Positions 17,533 to 26,904 are shown, counted from the first letter of the stretch. The stretch: DNA of 64,000 bases from Shewanella maritima (GCF_004295345.1 NZ_CP036200.1:3192001-3256000); one strand, 5' to 3'. Numbers and translations: made by a program. Notes: generated by a model from the letters alone, not told the origin.

Positions 17533-17778
17533 TTTTTAATTGGTCTTCAATTTGAATTATTACTTAAGTTGGTTAAGCTGTTGCTAAAGTAACTGTTTAA
17601 GTTGATTAGGATTTTCTGAATAAGGTTGGTTTCTGAACTTGCGCAAACACTGGCGTTTTTCAGTGTTAGTTGCTAATGAAACAGCCCGGTAACACGAACG
17701 GATATTCCCATCTGTTTGAGGTGATAATCCTGGACCAATTTAACCACTTATACCGAGTATTTAAGGGAGTAATTAATA

Positions 17779-18786
17779 ATGAAGCTTTTAAAAAGCATTG
17801 CAATTTTAGGCCTAGCGAGTGTCGCTGGTGTGGTCAATGCAGCTGAGTCTTTAACCGTTTATTCTTACCGTCAAGCCTTCTTAATCGATCCGATCCTAGA
17901 AAAGTTTACCCAAGATACAGGTATCAAAGTGGATGTGGTGTTCTCTAAAAAAGGCATCGCAGAGCGAATTCAACGCGAAGGTCAATTATCGCCAGCCGAT
18001 GTGGTACTGACTTCAGATTTCTCACGCTTAATGGAACTAGTTGAAAAGGACTTAGTTGCACCCGTTAGCAGTGACGTGATCAACGGCAATATTCCTTCAC
18101 AATTCCGCGCGCCAGACAATACTTGGTATGCGTTAACTCAACGCGTACGTAATGTTTATTCTTCACGCGACCGTTTAGGTAAGCTTGATATCAACTATGA
18201 AGATTTAGCCGCACCAAAATACAAAGGCAAGATTTGTACTCGCAGTGGTAAACATCCATACAATGCTGCACTTGTGGCTTCTATGATTGCTCATCACGGT
18301 GAAGCTGAGGCGAAAACTTGGCTGCAAGGCGTCAAAGATAACCTAGCCCGTAAGCCACAAGGTAATGACCGTGCACAAGTTAAAGCGGTAAAAGAAGGCC
18401 TATGTGATATTGCCATCGGCAACAGCTATTACCTAGGTAAGATGCTAGCTGACCCTAAGCAAGTAAGCTGGGCTGAATCGGTATTCTTAAACTTCCCTAA
18501 TCAAGCTAACCGTGGTTCACACGTGAATGTTTCTGGTATGGTGTTAGCTAAGCATTCAAAAAACAAAGATAATGCGATTAAGTTAATGGAGTTCTTAACT
18601 TCAAACGTGGCGCAACAAGCATACGCAGAAGTGAACTATGAATACCCAGTTAACCCAAGCGTTAAACCTTCTAAACTGGTTGCTTCATGGGGCGAGTTTA
18701 AAGCTGACGCACTACCAATTCACAAATTAGCTGAGAATCATCAAGCGGCAATCAAGTTGCTTGATGAAGTGAAATTCGACCTGTAA
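17779..18786 (+). CDS. fbpA: Ferric iron ABC transporter, periplasmic binding protein
   Basis: A 335-residue binding protein of the FbpA/FutA family. Signal peptide ends near VVNA-AE. Mature start ESLTVYSYRQAFLIDPIL is characteristic, and the paired iron-ligand tyrosines are in GNSYYLGKM; NRGSHVNVSGM and AEVNYEYPVNP are family blocks. AAGGGAG lies before the ATG. It delivers Fe(III) to the FbpB/FbpC transporter encoded downstream (86 bp gap, then abutting genes). A Fur box upstream implies induction by low iron. Confidence 0.93.
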   Translation: MKLLKSIAILGLASVAGVVNAAESLTVYSYRQAFLIDPILEKFTQDTGIKVDVVFSKKGIAERIQREGQLSPADVVLTSDFSRLMELVEKDLVAPVSSDVINGNIPSQFRAPDNTWYALTQRVRNVYSSRDRLGKLDINYEDLAAPKYKGKICTRSGKHPYNAALVASMIAHHGEAEAKTWLQGVKDNLARKPQGNDRAQVKAVKEGLCDIAIGNSYYLGKMLADPKQVSWAESVFLNFPNQANRGSHVNVSGMVLAKHSKNKDNAIKLMEFLTSNVAQQAYAEVNYEYPVNPSVKPSKLVASWGEFKADALPIHKLAENHQAAIKLLDEVKFDL

Positions 18787-18872
18787 TTGCCCTTTAATTA
18801 AAAATGGTTTAATAAAACTCAGTTATTCTGGCGCACTTTGTTTTATAGTGCGCCAGCAAAACGGATAACAAT

Positions 18873-20504
18873 ATGATTTTAGGCTTAACCAGAGGCTGGT
18901 CGCTTACTGGTTATACGATAGCGGCAATTATTATTTTGCCGCTTTTTGCACTTTTACTGCAGGCAGCAATGCCGGATGAGGAAGTCTTTTCTCATCTTTA
19001 TGATACGGTTCTCCCAACCTACATTTACAACAGCTTGATGCTGATGTTATTGGTTGGTTTCGGCTCTCTAATTATCGCCATTCCCGCAGCCTGGTTTGTT
19101 GCTCGCTGTGATTTTCCCGGACGAAAACAATTTCAGTGGTTGCTGCTACTGCCACTGGCGATGCCCGCTTATATCGTTGCTTACGTTTATACTGACTTGT
19201 TTGATTATGCTGGCGTGGTGCAGCGCACGCTGCGTAGTGTGTTTGAATGGCAAACACCTCAAGATTATTACTTTCCAGAAGTGCGCAGCTTAGGCGGCGC
19301 AGCCATTATGTTGTCGCTTGTGCTGTTTCCCTATGTTTACTTATTGGCTCGCACTGCATTTATGGAGCAGTCGTCTAGCTTATTGCATGCGTCACGTATT
19401 ATGGGGTGCAGCCCATGGAAGAGCTTTTGGCGCTTGGCCTTACCTATGGCAAGACCAGCCTTGGCTGTCGGTGTTGCGCTAGTCGCCATGGAAACCGCAG
19501 CTGACTTTGCGACCGTGAGCTATTTTGCCGTACCGACCTTAACCACGGCGGTTTACGATACATGGCTGGGCTACGGCAGCTTGGCGGCAGCGGCAAAGCT
19601 GTCGACAATTATGCTGTTGGTTATTTTTGTGATGGTTGGGGTTGAGCGTTTTGCAAGGCGCAAACAAAAACTGTTTCAGCGCCAGTCTGACTTTAATGAA
19701 GCTGACAGATACTTGCTAACCGGTTGGAAGAAGTTTGCAGCGACGGGATACTGTTCGCTACTACTATGGTTTGCCTTTATTTGGCCGTTCGCCATTTTGT
19801 GCCAGTATGCTTTTGACTACTTTGAGCAAAGCTGGAGCGCAGAGTTTCTCGAGTACAGCTTGAACAGTCTTTACATCGCTGCGCTTGTGAGCTTTATCTG
19901 TGTAGCATTGTCGTTGCTATTGATGTTTATTCGCCGTATTAGCCCGCGCTCGATGGACTCGCTGCCCTCGCGCTTAAGTAGCACAGGTTATGCAATTCCC
20001 GGTACTGTATTAGCCATTGGCGTGTTATCACCGCTTACTTTACTCGACTTTTCAATCAATGATTTATATCAGTACTTTGATGCGCAAGGACCAGGTTTGT
20101 TGTTTACCGGCAGTGTGTTCGCCCTGGTATTTGCTTTTTGTGTGCGCTTTATGGCGATAACCATTGGCAGTATTGAGAACAGTTATAAACGCATTTCGCC
20201 ATCATTAGATATGGCCAGTATTACTATGGGGCAAAATCCTAAGCAGTTGTTGTGGCGAGTACACCTACCACTACTGAAAAAGGGCATCTTTGCTGGCGCG
20301 CTGTTAGTGTTTATCGAAAGCATGAAGGAGTTGCCCGCAGCGCTATTGCTAAGGCCTATCGGCTTTGAAAACTTAGCTACCTATGTTTTCCAATATGTAT
20401 CCGATGAGCAGCTAGAGCTAGGTGCGCTATCTGCCATTGTGATTGTGCTGGTTGGTTTAATTCCGCTTATTTATTTGAATCGTTCCCTGGAGCAAAAGAG
20501 CTAA
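18873..20504 (+). CDS. fbpB: Ferric iron ABC transporter, permease
   Basis: A 543-residue inner-membrane permease with two tandem binding-protein-dependent transport domains, each with an EAA-type loop (ASRIMGCSPWKSFWRLALP at about residues 173-190 and ASITMGQNPKQLLWRVHLP at about 448-466). About twelve hydrophobic segments. The double-permease layout is usual for FbpB/SfuB. Its TAA is directly followed by the fbpC ATG. The ribosome binding site is weak (GGATAA). Confidence 0.93.
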   Translation: MILGLTRGWSLTGYTIAAIIILPLFALLLQAAMPDEEVFSHLYDTVLPTYIYNSLMLMLLVGFGSLIIAIPAAWFVARCDFPGRKQFQWLLLLPLAMPAYIVAYVYTDLFDYAGVVQRTLRSVFEWQTPQDYYFPEVRSLGGAAIMLSLVLFPYVYLLARTAFMEQSSSLLHASRIMGCSPWKSFWRLALPMARPALAVGVALVAMETAADFATVSYFAVPTLTTAVYDTWLGYGSLAAAAKLSTIMLLVIFVMVGVERFARRKQKLFQRQSDFNEADRYLLTGWKKFAATGYCSLLLWFAFIWPFAILCQYAFDYFEQSWSAEFLEYSLNSLYIAALVSFICVALSLLLMFIRRISPRSMDSLPSRLSSTGYAIPGTVLAIGVLSPLTLLDFSINDLYQYFDAQGPGLLFTGSVFALVFAFCVRFMAITIGSIENSYKRISPSLDMASITMGQNPKQLLWRVHLPLLKKGIFAGALLVFIESMKELPAALLLRPIGFENLATYVFQYVSDEQLELGALSAIVIVLVGLIPLIYLNRSLEQKS

Positions 20505-21539
20505 ATGTCTACGTTAACCATTGAAAATGTCTCAAGTGCTTACGATGGTGAGCTGATCTTAAAAAAGCTCAATCTAACCCTAAAGAAAGGCGAGATAGTC
20601 GCACTACTTGGGCCAAGTGGTTGTGGTAAAACCACACTGCTCAGAGCGATTGCAGGCTTGCAACCCATTACCCAAGGGCGCATTGCTATCAATGGTACTA
20701 CCTTGAGCGATGAGGGCATATTTGTACCGAGTGAGCAACGTGGCATAGGGATGATTTTTCAGGACTATGCGTTGTTCCCACACATGACAGTAGCTGACAA
20801 TATTCTTTTTGGCGTAAATGGCTTGTCTAAAGCGCAGCGTCAGCAGCGCTTGCATGAAATGCTTGAGTTAGTGAAGTTAACTGACCTTGGTGAGCGTTAT
20901 CCTCACGAGCTTTCAGGTGGCCAGCAGCAAAGGGTATCGATAGCCCGCGCATTGGCTTATGAGCCAGATGTGTTGTTGTTAGATGAACCGTTTTCAAACA
21001 TCGATAGTCAAGTGCGCAGTGAAATGATGTTAGAGATACGCCAAATCCTTAAGCAGCGTAACGTAAGTGCTGTGTTTGTCACCCACAGTAAAGACGAGGC
21101 CTTCGTATTTGCAGACAAGCTAGCGCTATTTGAGCACGGCGCTATCGCCCAGTTTGGTCTAGCTGAAGACTTGTATCACCAACCAAATAGCCGCTATGTG
21201 GCGGAGTTCTTAGGCGCAAGTAATTACCTTAATGTGAAGCAGGTTAACGGTCATCGGTTATCTAGCGTATTAGGTGAGATGATCACAGACCAAGTTATTG
21301 ATATTAATCAGCTTGGTTTTGGTAAGGGGCAATTGTTGCTGCGCCCTGAACAATTACAAATTGAAGCCTGTGAACAAGGTAATGGTGTGGTGCGAGACAG
21401 ACGCTATATTGGCACGGCTTGCCAATATTGGGTAGAAGTTGAAGACCAAGTATTCGAAGTTCGAAGCTCAGAATTGAACCTAAAACCGCAACAAAAAGTG
21501 CAATTGACTGCTAAAGTTGAGCCCATGGTGATATTTTAG
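20505..21539 (+). CDS. fbpC: Ferric iron ABC transporter, ATP-binding protein
   Basis: A 344-residue ATPase that powers FbpAB. Walker A GPSGCGKTT (about residues 36-44), Q-loop MIFQDYALFPH, signature LSGGQQQR, Walker B DVLLLDEPFSNID, and H-loop VFVTHSKDEA. A C-terminal OB-like TOBE region (LLLRPEQLQIEACEQGNG) follows, as in FbpC/PotA-type subunits. No gap to fbpB, so translation is probably coupled. No strong terminator before the peroxidase gene, 150 bp downstream. Confidence 0.93.
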   Translation: MSTLTIENVSSAYDGELILKKLNLTLKKGEIVALLGPSGCGKTTLLRAIAGLQPITQGRIAINGTTLSDEGIFVPSEQRGIGMIFQDYALFPHMTVADNILFGVNGLSKAQRQQRLHEMLELVKLTDLGERYPHELSGGQQQRVSIARALAYEPDVLLLDEPFSNIDSQVRSEMMLEIRQILKQRNVSAVFVTHSKDEAFVFADKLALFEHGAIAQFGLAEDLYHQPNSRYVAEFLGASNYLNVKQVNGHRLSSVLGEMITDQVIDINQLGFGKGQLLLRPEQLQIEACEQGNGVVRDRRYIGTACQYWVEVEDQVFEVRSSELNLKPQQKVQLTAKVEPMVIF

Positions 21540-21690
21540 AGTCGACGTTTGTCCTAATGTTAAAAGTGTGAGATATAGCTATGTATTAGCAAAAGCGGTA
21601 AGTTAGATTCTCATGTTGGGTTAAGCCCTATTTTTTATTATTGCAGTTTTAGTTACTTAGGCCGACATAGATAAGGTGGTAGATCTCAAA

Positions 21691-22629
21691 ATGGATAATC
21701 AAACTATGCCTCGTGAACAACTTGGAATATGCGCTGAGGGTAACCTGCACAGTGTGTATTTAATGTTTAACGTCAATGAGGGAGCCGAAGCTCAACTACG
21801 TGCATCGTTGGCTAGCGTAGCTCAATATATTTATGAGTTGACGGATCAATTTTCAGACAGCGCCTTTAACGGCTTTGTGGCGATTGGTGCAAACTTCTGG
21901 GACAGCTTTTATCCGCAAGGTCGCCCTGCATTATTAAAGCCGTTTCCATCGATGCAAAAAGATAATCGCGATGCCCCAGCGATTGAGTTTGATTTATTTG
22001 TTCACCTGCGTTGTGACCGTTTTGACATCTTGCACTTGGTTGCCAATGAAATTAACCAAATGCTAGAAGATAGCGTTGAGCTAGTTGATGAAGAGCGCGG
22101 CTTTAGATTTATGGACAGCCGCGACCTGACAGGCTTTGTTGATGGCACTGAAAACCCTAAGGGTCGCGGCCGTCAAGAAGTAGCGTTAGTTGGCGATGAA
22201 GACGAAGCATTCAAACAAGGCACCTATGTGCATGTACAAAAGTTTGCCCACAATCTAAGTAAGTGGAATCGCCTGCCAGTGCGCAAGCAAGAAGACATTG
22301 TTGGCCGTACCAAGGAAGACAACATTGAATACGCAAGCGAAGACAAGCCTCTTACCAGCCACATTAAGCGTGTGAACTTGAAGTCGGCTGAAGGTAAGTC
22401 GTTAGAGATTTTGCGTCAAAGCATGCCTTATGGCTCGGTAAAAGAACAAGGACTCATGTTTATCTCAGTTTGCCGCACACCAAGTCATTTTGAAGAGATG
22501 CTTAAGAGCATGGTGCACGGTGACGAGCATGGTAACTTTGACCACCTAATGAACTTTACTAAAGCGCTCACTGGCTCGTCGTTTTTCGCGCCATCATTAG
22601 ATTTTTTACTGCAGTTTGAGCAAGGTTAA
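21691..22629 (+). CDS. Dyp-type haem peroxidase (TyrA-like)
   Basis: A 312-residue dye-decolourising peroxidase close to Shewanella oneidensis TyrA. The catalytic GxxDG block is FVDGTENPKG with its Asp and downstream Arg region; the proximal haem His lies in YVHVQKFAHNLSKW. The C-terminal SSFFAPSLDFL is typical. The ATG at 21691 is favoured by similarity (MDNQTMPREQLG); a GTG 15 bases upstream is in frame. No Tat signal, so cytoplasmic. Adjacent to the ferric-iron importer and fpr, suggesting a role in iron or peroxide management, which is inference. Confidence 0.92.
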   Translation: MDNQTMPREQLGICAEGNLHSVYLMFNVNEGAEAQLRASLASVAQYIYELTDQFSDSAFNGFVAIGANFWDSFYPQGRPALLKPFPSMQKDNRDAPAIEFDLFVHLRCDRFDILHLVANEINQMLEDSVELVDEERGFRFMDSRDLTGFVDGTENPKGRGRQEVALVGDEDEAFKQGTYVHVQKFAHNLSKWNRLPVRKQEDIVGRTKEDNIEYASEDKPLTSHIKRVNLKSAEGKSLEILRQSMPYGSVKEQGLMFISVCRTPSHFEEMLKSMVHGDEHGNFDHLMNFTKALTGSSFFAPSLDFLLQFEQG

Positions 22630-22667
22630 AGTGTAAAGCCTTTTTAACCGCGCTTAAAGTAGATATA

Positions 22668-22693
22668 AAGCAATGCCTAGGCATTGCTTTTTT
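22668..22693 (+). terminator. Terminator after the Dyp peroxidase gene
   Basis: AAGCAATGCCTAGGCATTGC is a near-perfect palindromic hairpin followed by six T. Confidence 0.85.
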
Positions 22694-22754
22694 GTTGCCT
22701 TGAAGCCGCGAAATCTTGATACATGAGTTGTAAATTGGCCTGAAGATACCAGTT

Positions 22755-22819
22755 TGGCGTGATTGGAATGCACTGTGGCGTGATTGGATATGAAATGGCG
22801 TGAATGAATAGCATAAAAT
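22755..22819 (+). promoter_or_regulatory. Three phased direct repeats and -10 box before the SDR-araC pair
   Basis: TGGCGTGATTGGA occurs at 22755 and 22776, and a third copy TGGCGTGAATGAA at 22796, so the spacing is 21 and 20 bp, two helical turns. The third copy overlaps the expected -35 position of a -10 box TAAAAT at 22814-22819. Direct repeats on one helix face that reach into the -35 are the classic layout of AraC-family activator sites, and an AraC-type gene lies in the same unit. Confidence 0.6.
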
Positions 22820-22874
22820 TTGCTCATCGATTGGCGCAAATGCCAACTTGGTGACGACAATGGAGAGCAAACAA

Positions 22875-23672
22875 ATGACACAAGCAAAATCTAAAGCAGG
22901 TACAGCGTTGGTGACAGGTGCATCAAGCGGTATAGGTCTCGAGTTAGCAACAATTCATGCTGAAAAGGGAGGTGACCTTATTTTGGTGGCCCGCTCCGAA
23001 GGCAAGCTAACTGAACTTAAAACCGAGCTAGAGAAGCGCTATCAGATAAAGGTTGAGGTTATTGCATGCGACTTATCAGAACCTGACTCGGCAAACGCGT
23101 TATTTGAGCAAACACAGGCAAAAGGTTTGCAAGTAGATGTGCTTATTAATAATGCTGGTTTTGGTGGCCACGGTTTGTTTCATCAGCGAGAGTTAAGTGC
23201 AGAGCAAGCTATGATGCAGGTAAATATGATCACATTGACCAACCTGACACACCTTTACTTACAAGGCATGGTCGAGCGTAATTACGGCAAGGTTTTAAAT
23301 GTGTCTTCAACCGCATCGTTTATCCCTGGGCCGCTTCAGGCGGTGTACTACGCAACGAAAGCCTATGTAACCTCGTTCTCACAGGCATTGGCGGAAGAGG
23401 TTAAAGCAAACAATATTACTGTGACAGCACTTTGCCCTGGTGCGGTTGCCACTGGCTTTGTTAAAGCTGGTGATCTTGAAGGAGTGGAGATTTTTGATAA
23501 AGCTAAAACTCCACGCTCGGTAGCTGAATGTGGCTATCACGCTATGCAGCAAGGTGAGTTGGTGGCCTTTAATGAGTCATCACTTAAGTTCATGCTCAAC
23601 TGGATTATGCCACTCCTGCCTCGCAAGCTTGTGCTTAAGTTTTCGCGTCAGGCAATGGAAAAGTCGAGTTAA
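22875..23672 (+). CDS. Short-chain dehydrogenase/reductase (SDR)
   Basis: A 265-residue classical SDR. The cofactor loop is TGASSGIG (residues 14-21), NNAG is in VLINNAGFGG, and the catalytic Ser-Tyr-Lys set is in NVSSTASF and YYATKAYV. The ATG at 22875 follows GGAG at suitable distance; upstream in-frame GTG and ATG lack that support. Sequence type resembles DltE/YdfG-like oxidoreductases acting on acyl or keto compounds, but the substrate is unknown. The AraC-type regulator starts 29 bp downstream and is probably co-transcribed. Confidence 0.85.
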   Translation: MTQAKSKAGTALVTGASSGIGLELATIHAEKGGDLILVARSEGKLTELKTELEKRYQIKVEVIACDLSEPDSANALFEQTQAKGLQVDVLINNAGFGGHGLFHQRELSAEQAMMQVNMITLTNLTHLYLQGMVERNYGKVLNVSSTASFIPGPLQAVYYATKAYVTSFSQALAEEVKANNITVTALCPGAVATGFVKAGDLEGVEIFDKAKTPRSVAECGYHAMQQGELVAFNESSLKFMLNWIMPLLPRKLVLKFSRQAMEKSS

Positions 23673-23701
23673 TATATCAGCTAACCGTGGAGCTAACTGC
23701 A

Positions 23702-24694
23702 ATGAAAACAGCCAGTAAATTTAATATACCGAGTAATTGGTTGGTGCTATTTAACGATTTAGGGCTTGAGCTTGAGCAAATTCTTGCATTCAGTCAACTC
23801 CCTGCTGGTTTGTTTAAAAGGTCAAAGGTGCAGCTAACGCCTGAGCAGTACTTTCAATTATGGATTGGGATCGAGGCTGCCGCAGAGGCCGCTAATATCG
23901 ATATTGCACTCAAGTTTGCCGAGGTTATGAGTTTTGAGCAGTTTGATGCACCAATTTTTGCTGCGATTTGCAGCCCTAATCTCAATGCCGCAGCCAGCCG
24001 GCTAAAGCAATTTAAACCGCTAATAGGGCCGATGATTTTGGACATAGAGCAAACAGCGCAATATACAGAGCTATCAACACGCTGTTATGGCCATAGTGGT
24101 AAGCTGCCTAAGGTACTGAGTTTAGTTGAGCTGGTGTTTTTTACTCAGCTTACCAGGCTAGCGACGCGCCAGCACATTAAACCAATTGATATAGTCGTGC
24201 CTGAGCAATTGGATGATATGCAGCCTTACGAAGATTATTTTGGCTGCAGTATTCGCCAAGGTGTGCAAACCGCGATTAAGTTCAGCGCCAGCGATGCTAA
24301 GGCGCCGTTTTTAACCAGTAACGAAACCATGTTGCACATGTACGAGCAAGGGTTAGTTGAACAGTTAGAGGCTATCGGCGCAAAGGACTCAACTTCTAGT
24401 CTGGTATTTAGTTGCTTGCTTGATTTGTTGCCTCAAGGGAAATCAGCCATTGATGATGTTGCAGCAGAGCTGGCAATGAGCAAGCGCACTTTGCAGCGAA
24501 AATTAACCGAGCAAGATTCAAGTTATCAGTTGGTGCTTAAACAGGTACGCCAACACTTAGCCGATTATTATTTGGAGCAAACAGACTTGCCGTTAATCGA
24601 AATTTCGTTCTTGCTTGGGTTTAAAGAGTCGAACTCATTTATTCGGGCATACAGTGGTTGGAGTGGAGTATCGCCAGCGAGAACTCGGCATTAG
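23702..24694 (+). CDS. AraC-family transcriptional regulator
   Basis: A 330-residue regulator. Residues about 20-215 match the Arabinose_bd/OruR-type ligand domain (LTPEQYFQLWIGIEAAAE, YEDYFGCSIRQGVQTAIKFS). The C-terminal AraC DNA-binding domain carries SAIDDVAAELAMSKRTLQRKL in its first helix-turn-helix and LIEISFLLGFKESNSFIRAYSGW in the second. The ATG at 23702 follows GGAG; a GTG 15 bases upstream is less likely. It is 29 bp after the SDR gene, whose promoter has AraC-type direct repeats, so it probably controls that gene. Confidence 0.88.
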   Translation: MKTASKFNIPSNWLVLFNDLGLELEQILAFSQLPAGLFKRSKVQLTPEQYFQLWIGIEAAAEAANIDIALKFAEVMSFEQFDAPIFAAICSPNLNAAASRLKQFKPLIGPMILDIEQTAQYTELSTRCYGHSGKLPKVLSLVELVFFTQLTRLATRQHIKPIDIVVPEQLDDMQPYEDYFGCSIRQGVQTAIKFSASDAKAPFLTSNETMLHMYEQGLVEQLEAIGAKDSTSSLVFSCLLDLLPQGKSAIDDVAAELAMSKRTLQRKLTEQDSSYQLVLKQVRQHLADYYLEQTDLPLIEISFLLGFKESNSFIRAYSGWSGVSPARTRH

Positions 24695-24722
24695 TTGATA
24701 CTCTTTCCTGCGTTAGAAACTA

Positions 24723-24769
24723 AAAAGCCACCTTGGCTAGACTCACTTAGACTAGAGTAGGGTGGCTTT
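24723..24769. terminator. Terminator between araC-type gene and argR
   Basis: AAAGCCACC pairs with GGTGGCTTT around a looser inner stem; A and T runs on both sides allow it to serve both converging genes. Confidence 0.75.
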
Positions 24770-24786
24770 CTCAATTGTGTTCAGAC

Positions 24787-25257
24787 TTACTCGCTGTAGT
24801 TAAACAGTGATTTAACCGTCTCTAGCGTGTCATCAATGGTGGTGATATTTGATGGTGAGATGAAGATGGTGTCGTCACCAGCAATCGTCCCCAAAATACC
24901 TTCTGGCTTACCGATGGAGTCTAATAGGCGTGCGATTAGCTGCGCTGCACCTGGGCTGGTGCGTACTACAATCATCGCCTGGTTGTGGTCAACATCGAGC
25001 ACTAGGTTTTTAAGCGGGCTACCGGCCGTTGGTACACCTAATTCTGCTGGTAAGCAGTAAACCATTTCTTGCTTAGCGTTACGTGTGCGTACAGCGCCAA
25101 ACTTACTTAGCATGCGCGATACTTTAGATTGGTTTATGTTGCTGAATCCTTCCGCCTGAAGTGCGTTAACAATTTCACTCTGGCTACCAAAGCGTTCTTC
25201 TTTAAGGATCGCTTTAAAGGTCCTTACCAATTCATCCTGATTTTTGGTTGCTGGCAT
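24787..25257 (-). CDS. argR: Arginine repressor ArgR
   Basis: A 156-residue hexameric repressor of arginine synthesis. The N-terminal winged helix includes [17 protein letters not shown] and [21 protein letters not shown]; the C-terminal arginine-binding core has [16 protein letters not shown] and [14 protein letters not shown]. Length equals that of E. coli ArgR. ARG boxes lie in its promoter region, consistent with autoregulation. The gene is divergent from a dicarboxylate/amino acid symporter. Confidence 0.96.
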   Translation of the reverse strand: MPATKNQDELVRTFKAILKEERFGSQSEIVNALQAEGFSNINQSKVSRMLSKFGAVRTRNAKQEMVYCLPAELGVPTAGSPLKNLVLDVDHNQAMIVVRTSPGAAQLIARLLDSIGKPEGILGTIAGDDTIFISPSNITTIDDTLETVKSLFNYSE

Positions 25258-25304
25258 AATGTTAGTTTCTTCTTATGATTGTTATTCAAAAAACCGCTGT
25301 ATTT

Positions 25305-25318
25305 TGAATAGAAATTGC
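25305..25318 (-). promoter_or_regulatory. Weaker ARG box upstream of argR
   Basis: TGAAT-agaa-ATTGC keeps the left half of the ARG box TGAAT-N4-ATTCA and part of the right. Centred 42 bp (two 21-bp units) from the stronger box. Confidence 0.4.
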
Positions 25319-25346
25319 ATCAAAGTCAAGAATACCCCTTTGTTGG

Positions 25347-25360
25347 TGAATAAAAATTCA
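25347..25360 (-). promoter_or_regulatory. ARG box between argR and the symporter gene
   Basis: TGAAT-aaaa-ATTCA is an exact match to the core ARG box. It lies 90 bp before the argR start and about 190 bp before the divergent symporter gene, so either gene could be its target. Confidence 0.7.
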
Positions 25361-25547
25361 CTGATTTAACTAAAGTGTGACAAGCGTTTGCGTGTGCAGT
25401 ACACCTTTGTCGCAAAAATGCGTTACAAAGTGGACTAATTCTCAGTCAGCCTGCGTCACATGACGTAGATCATCTTTTGCCTTTGTATGTCTTGCTAGAC
25501 TTGCGCCCCGTCATTTTTTGCAAGTTAACAAATCAAGGTAAAGACAT

Positions 25548-26822
25548 ATGTCAACGCAAACCCCTTCAGTGTTTTCGCGAGCTTGGTCTCGATGGATGGC
25601 TGTTCCGCTTTGGATGCAAATTCTTATTGGTATGACGCTAGGTATTGCTGTTGGTGTCGGGCTTGGAGAAAGTGCAACTTACCTAAAGCCGATAGGAACT
25701 ATCTTTGTTAACACTATTAAGATGCTTATTGTGCCGCTGGTGTTCTGCTCGTTAATTGTTGGTGTGACCTCCATGCAAGACACCGCCAAAATGGGACGGA
25801 TTGGTTTCAAATCTTTCGTGTTCTACCTTGGCACGACCGCGTTCGCAATGACAATTGGCTTACTTGTGGGGCATATTTTGCAGCCAGGAGCTGGGCTAGA
25901 TTTAGTGCAATCGGGCGTTGATGAAACCGTAAAGCAAGCGCCGTCGTTGATGGAAACCTTGATTAACATAGTGCCGACTAACCCTGTTGCTGCACTGGCT
26001 AGTGGTCAAATTCTGCAGGTGATTGTATTTGCGGTTGCGTTAGGTATTGCGTTAGTGCTGATTGGCGAGCGTGGTCAGCCAGCGATTAAAGTATTCGAAA
26101 GTCTAGCTGAAGCTATGTTCAAGCTAACTGACATGGTGATGAAGCTAGCGCCATATGGTGTGTTTGGTTTAATGGCTTGGGTTGCTGGAGAGTATGGTCT
26201 AGACATGTTACTTCCACTGATTAAAGTTATCGCTGCAGTTTACATTGGCTGTGTTTTACATATCGTAGGTTTTTACAGCGCTGCATTAGTCTTACTGGGT
26301 AAGCTCAACCCAGTGCACTTTTTCAAAGGCATTAGCAATGCCATTGTTGTGGCTTACACCACTTCAAGTTCGGCAGGCTCGCTGCCAGCTAGTATGAAGT
26401 GTGCTAATGAGCTTGGCGTAAATAAGAAGATCTCTAGTTTCGTATTGCCGCTAGGAACTACCATCAATATGGATGGCACCGCGCTGTATCAAGGCGTGAC
26501 CGCTTTGTTTGTCGCTCAGGCTTTTGGTATTGATCTAACCTGGGTTGATTATGTCACCATTATTCTAACTGGGACTTTGGCATCTATCGGCACAGCAGGT
26601 GTGCCTGGCGCAGGTCTAGTGATGCTAACTCTAGTATTAACCACTGTTGGTCTACCACTGGAGGGTGTGGCGATTATTGCTGGTATCGACCGCATTTTGG
26701 ATATGGCGCGTACCACGGTTAATGTATGTGGTGACTTAACCGCAACCACCATTATTGCTCGCAGTGAAAATGAGCTGAACGTGCAACAATACCAAGCGGA
26801 TACATCAAGCAAGGAAAGCTAA
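25548..26822 (+). CDS. Dicarboxylate/amino acid:cation symporter (DAACS family)
   Basis: A 424-residue inner-membrane transporter of the GltP/DctA type. The substrate region is complete: serine-rich loop TTSSSAGSLPASM, NMDGTALYQG, GTAGVPGAG in hairpin 2, and DMARTTVNVCGDL. About eight membrane helices plus two re-entrant loops are expected. It imports dicarboxylates, glutamate/aspartate or neutral amino acids; the fine specificity (SstT, GltP or DctA type) is not decidable by eye. Sits divergent from argR across a region with an ARG box, which would suit amino acid uptake. Confidence 0.9.
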   Translation: MSTQTPSVFSRAWSRWMAVPLWMQILIGMTLGIAVGVGLGESATYLKPIGTIFVNTIKMLIVPLVFCSLIVGVTSMQDTAKMGRIGFKSFVFYLGTTAFAMTIGLLVGHILQPGAGLDLVQSGVDETVKQAPSLMETLINIVPTNPVAALASGQILQVIVFAVALGIALVLIGERGQPAIKVFESLAEAMFKLTDMVMKLAPYGVFGLMAWVAGEYGLDMLLPLIKVIAAVYIGCVLHIVGFYSAALVLLGKLNPVHFFKGISNAIVVAYTTSSSAGSLPASMKCANELGVNKKISSFVLPLGTTINMDGTALYQGVTALFVAQAFGIDLTWVDYVTIILTGTLASIGTAGVPGAGLVMLTLVLTTVGLPLEGVAIIAGIDRILDMARTTVNVCGDLTATTIIARSENELNVQQYQADTSSKES

Positions 26823-26874
26823 CGCTAGAAAGTTGCAGTTAAGCATAATAAGCTCTGATTTCTGCATTCAAAAC

Positions 26875-26904
26875 AAAGGCCGTAATATCGATATTACGGC
26901 CTTT
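26875..26904. terminator. Bidirectional terminator between the symporter and META-domain genes
   Basis: AAAGGCCGTAATAT-CGATATTACGGCCTTT forms a perfect 15-bp inverted repeat, ending in a T-rich tract. Confidence 0.88.

Noticed and set aside
17646..17667. Small hairpin AACACTG/CAGTGTT before fbpA as a terminator
   Set aside because: No T run after the stem and it lies between the Fur box and the fbpA start; kept out of the feature list as weak.
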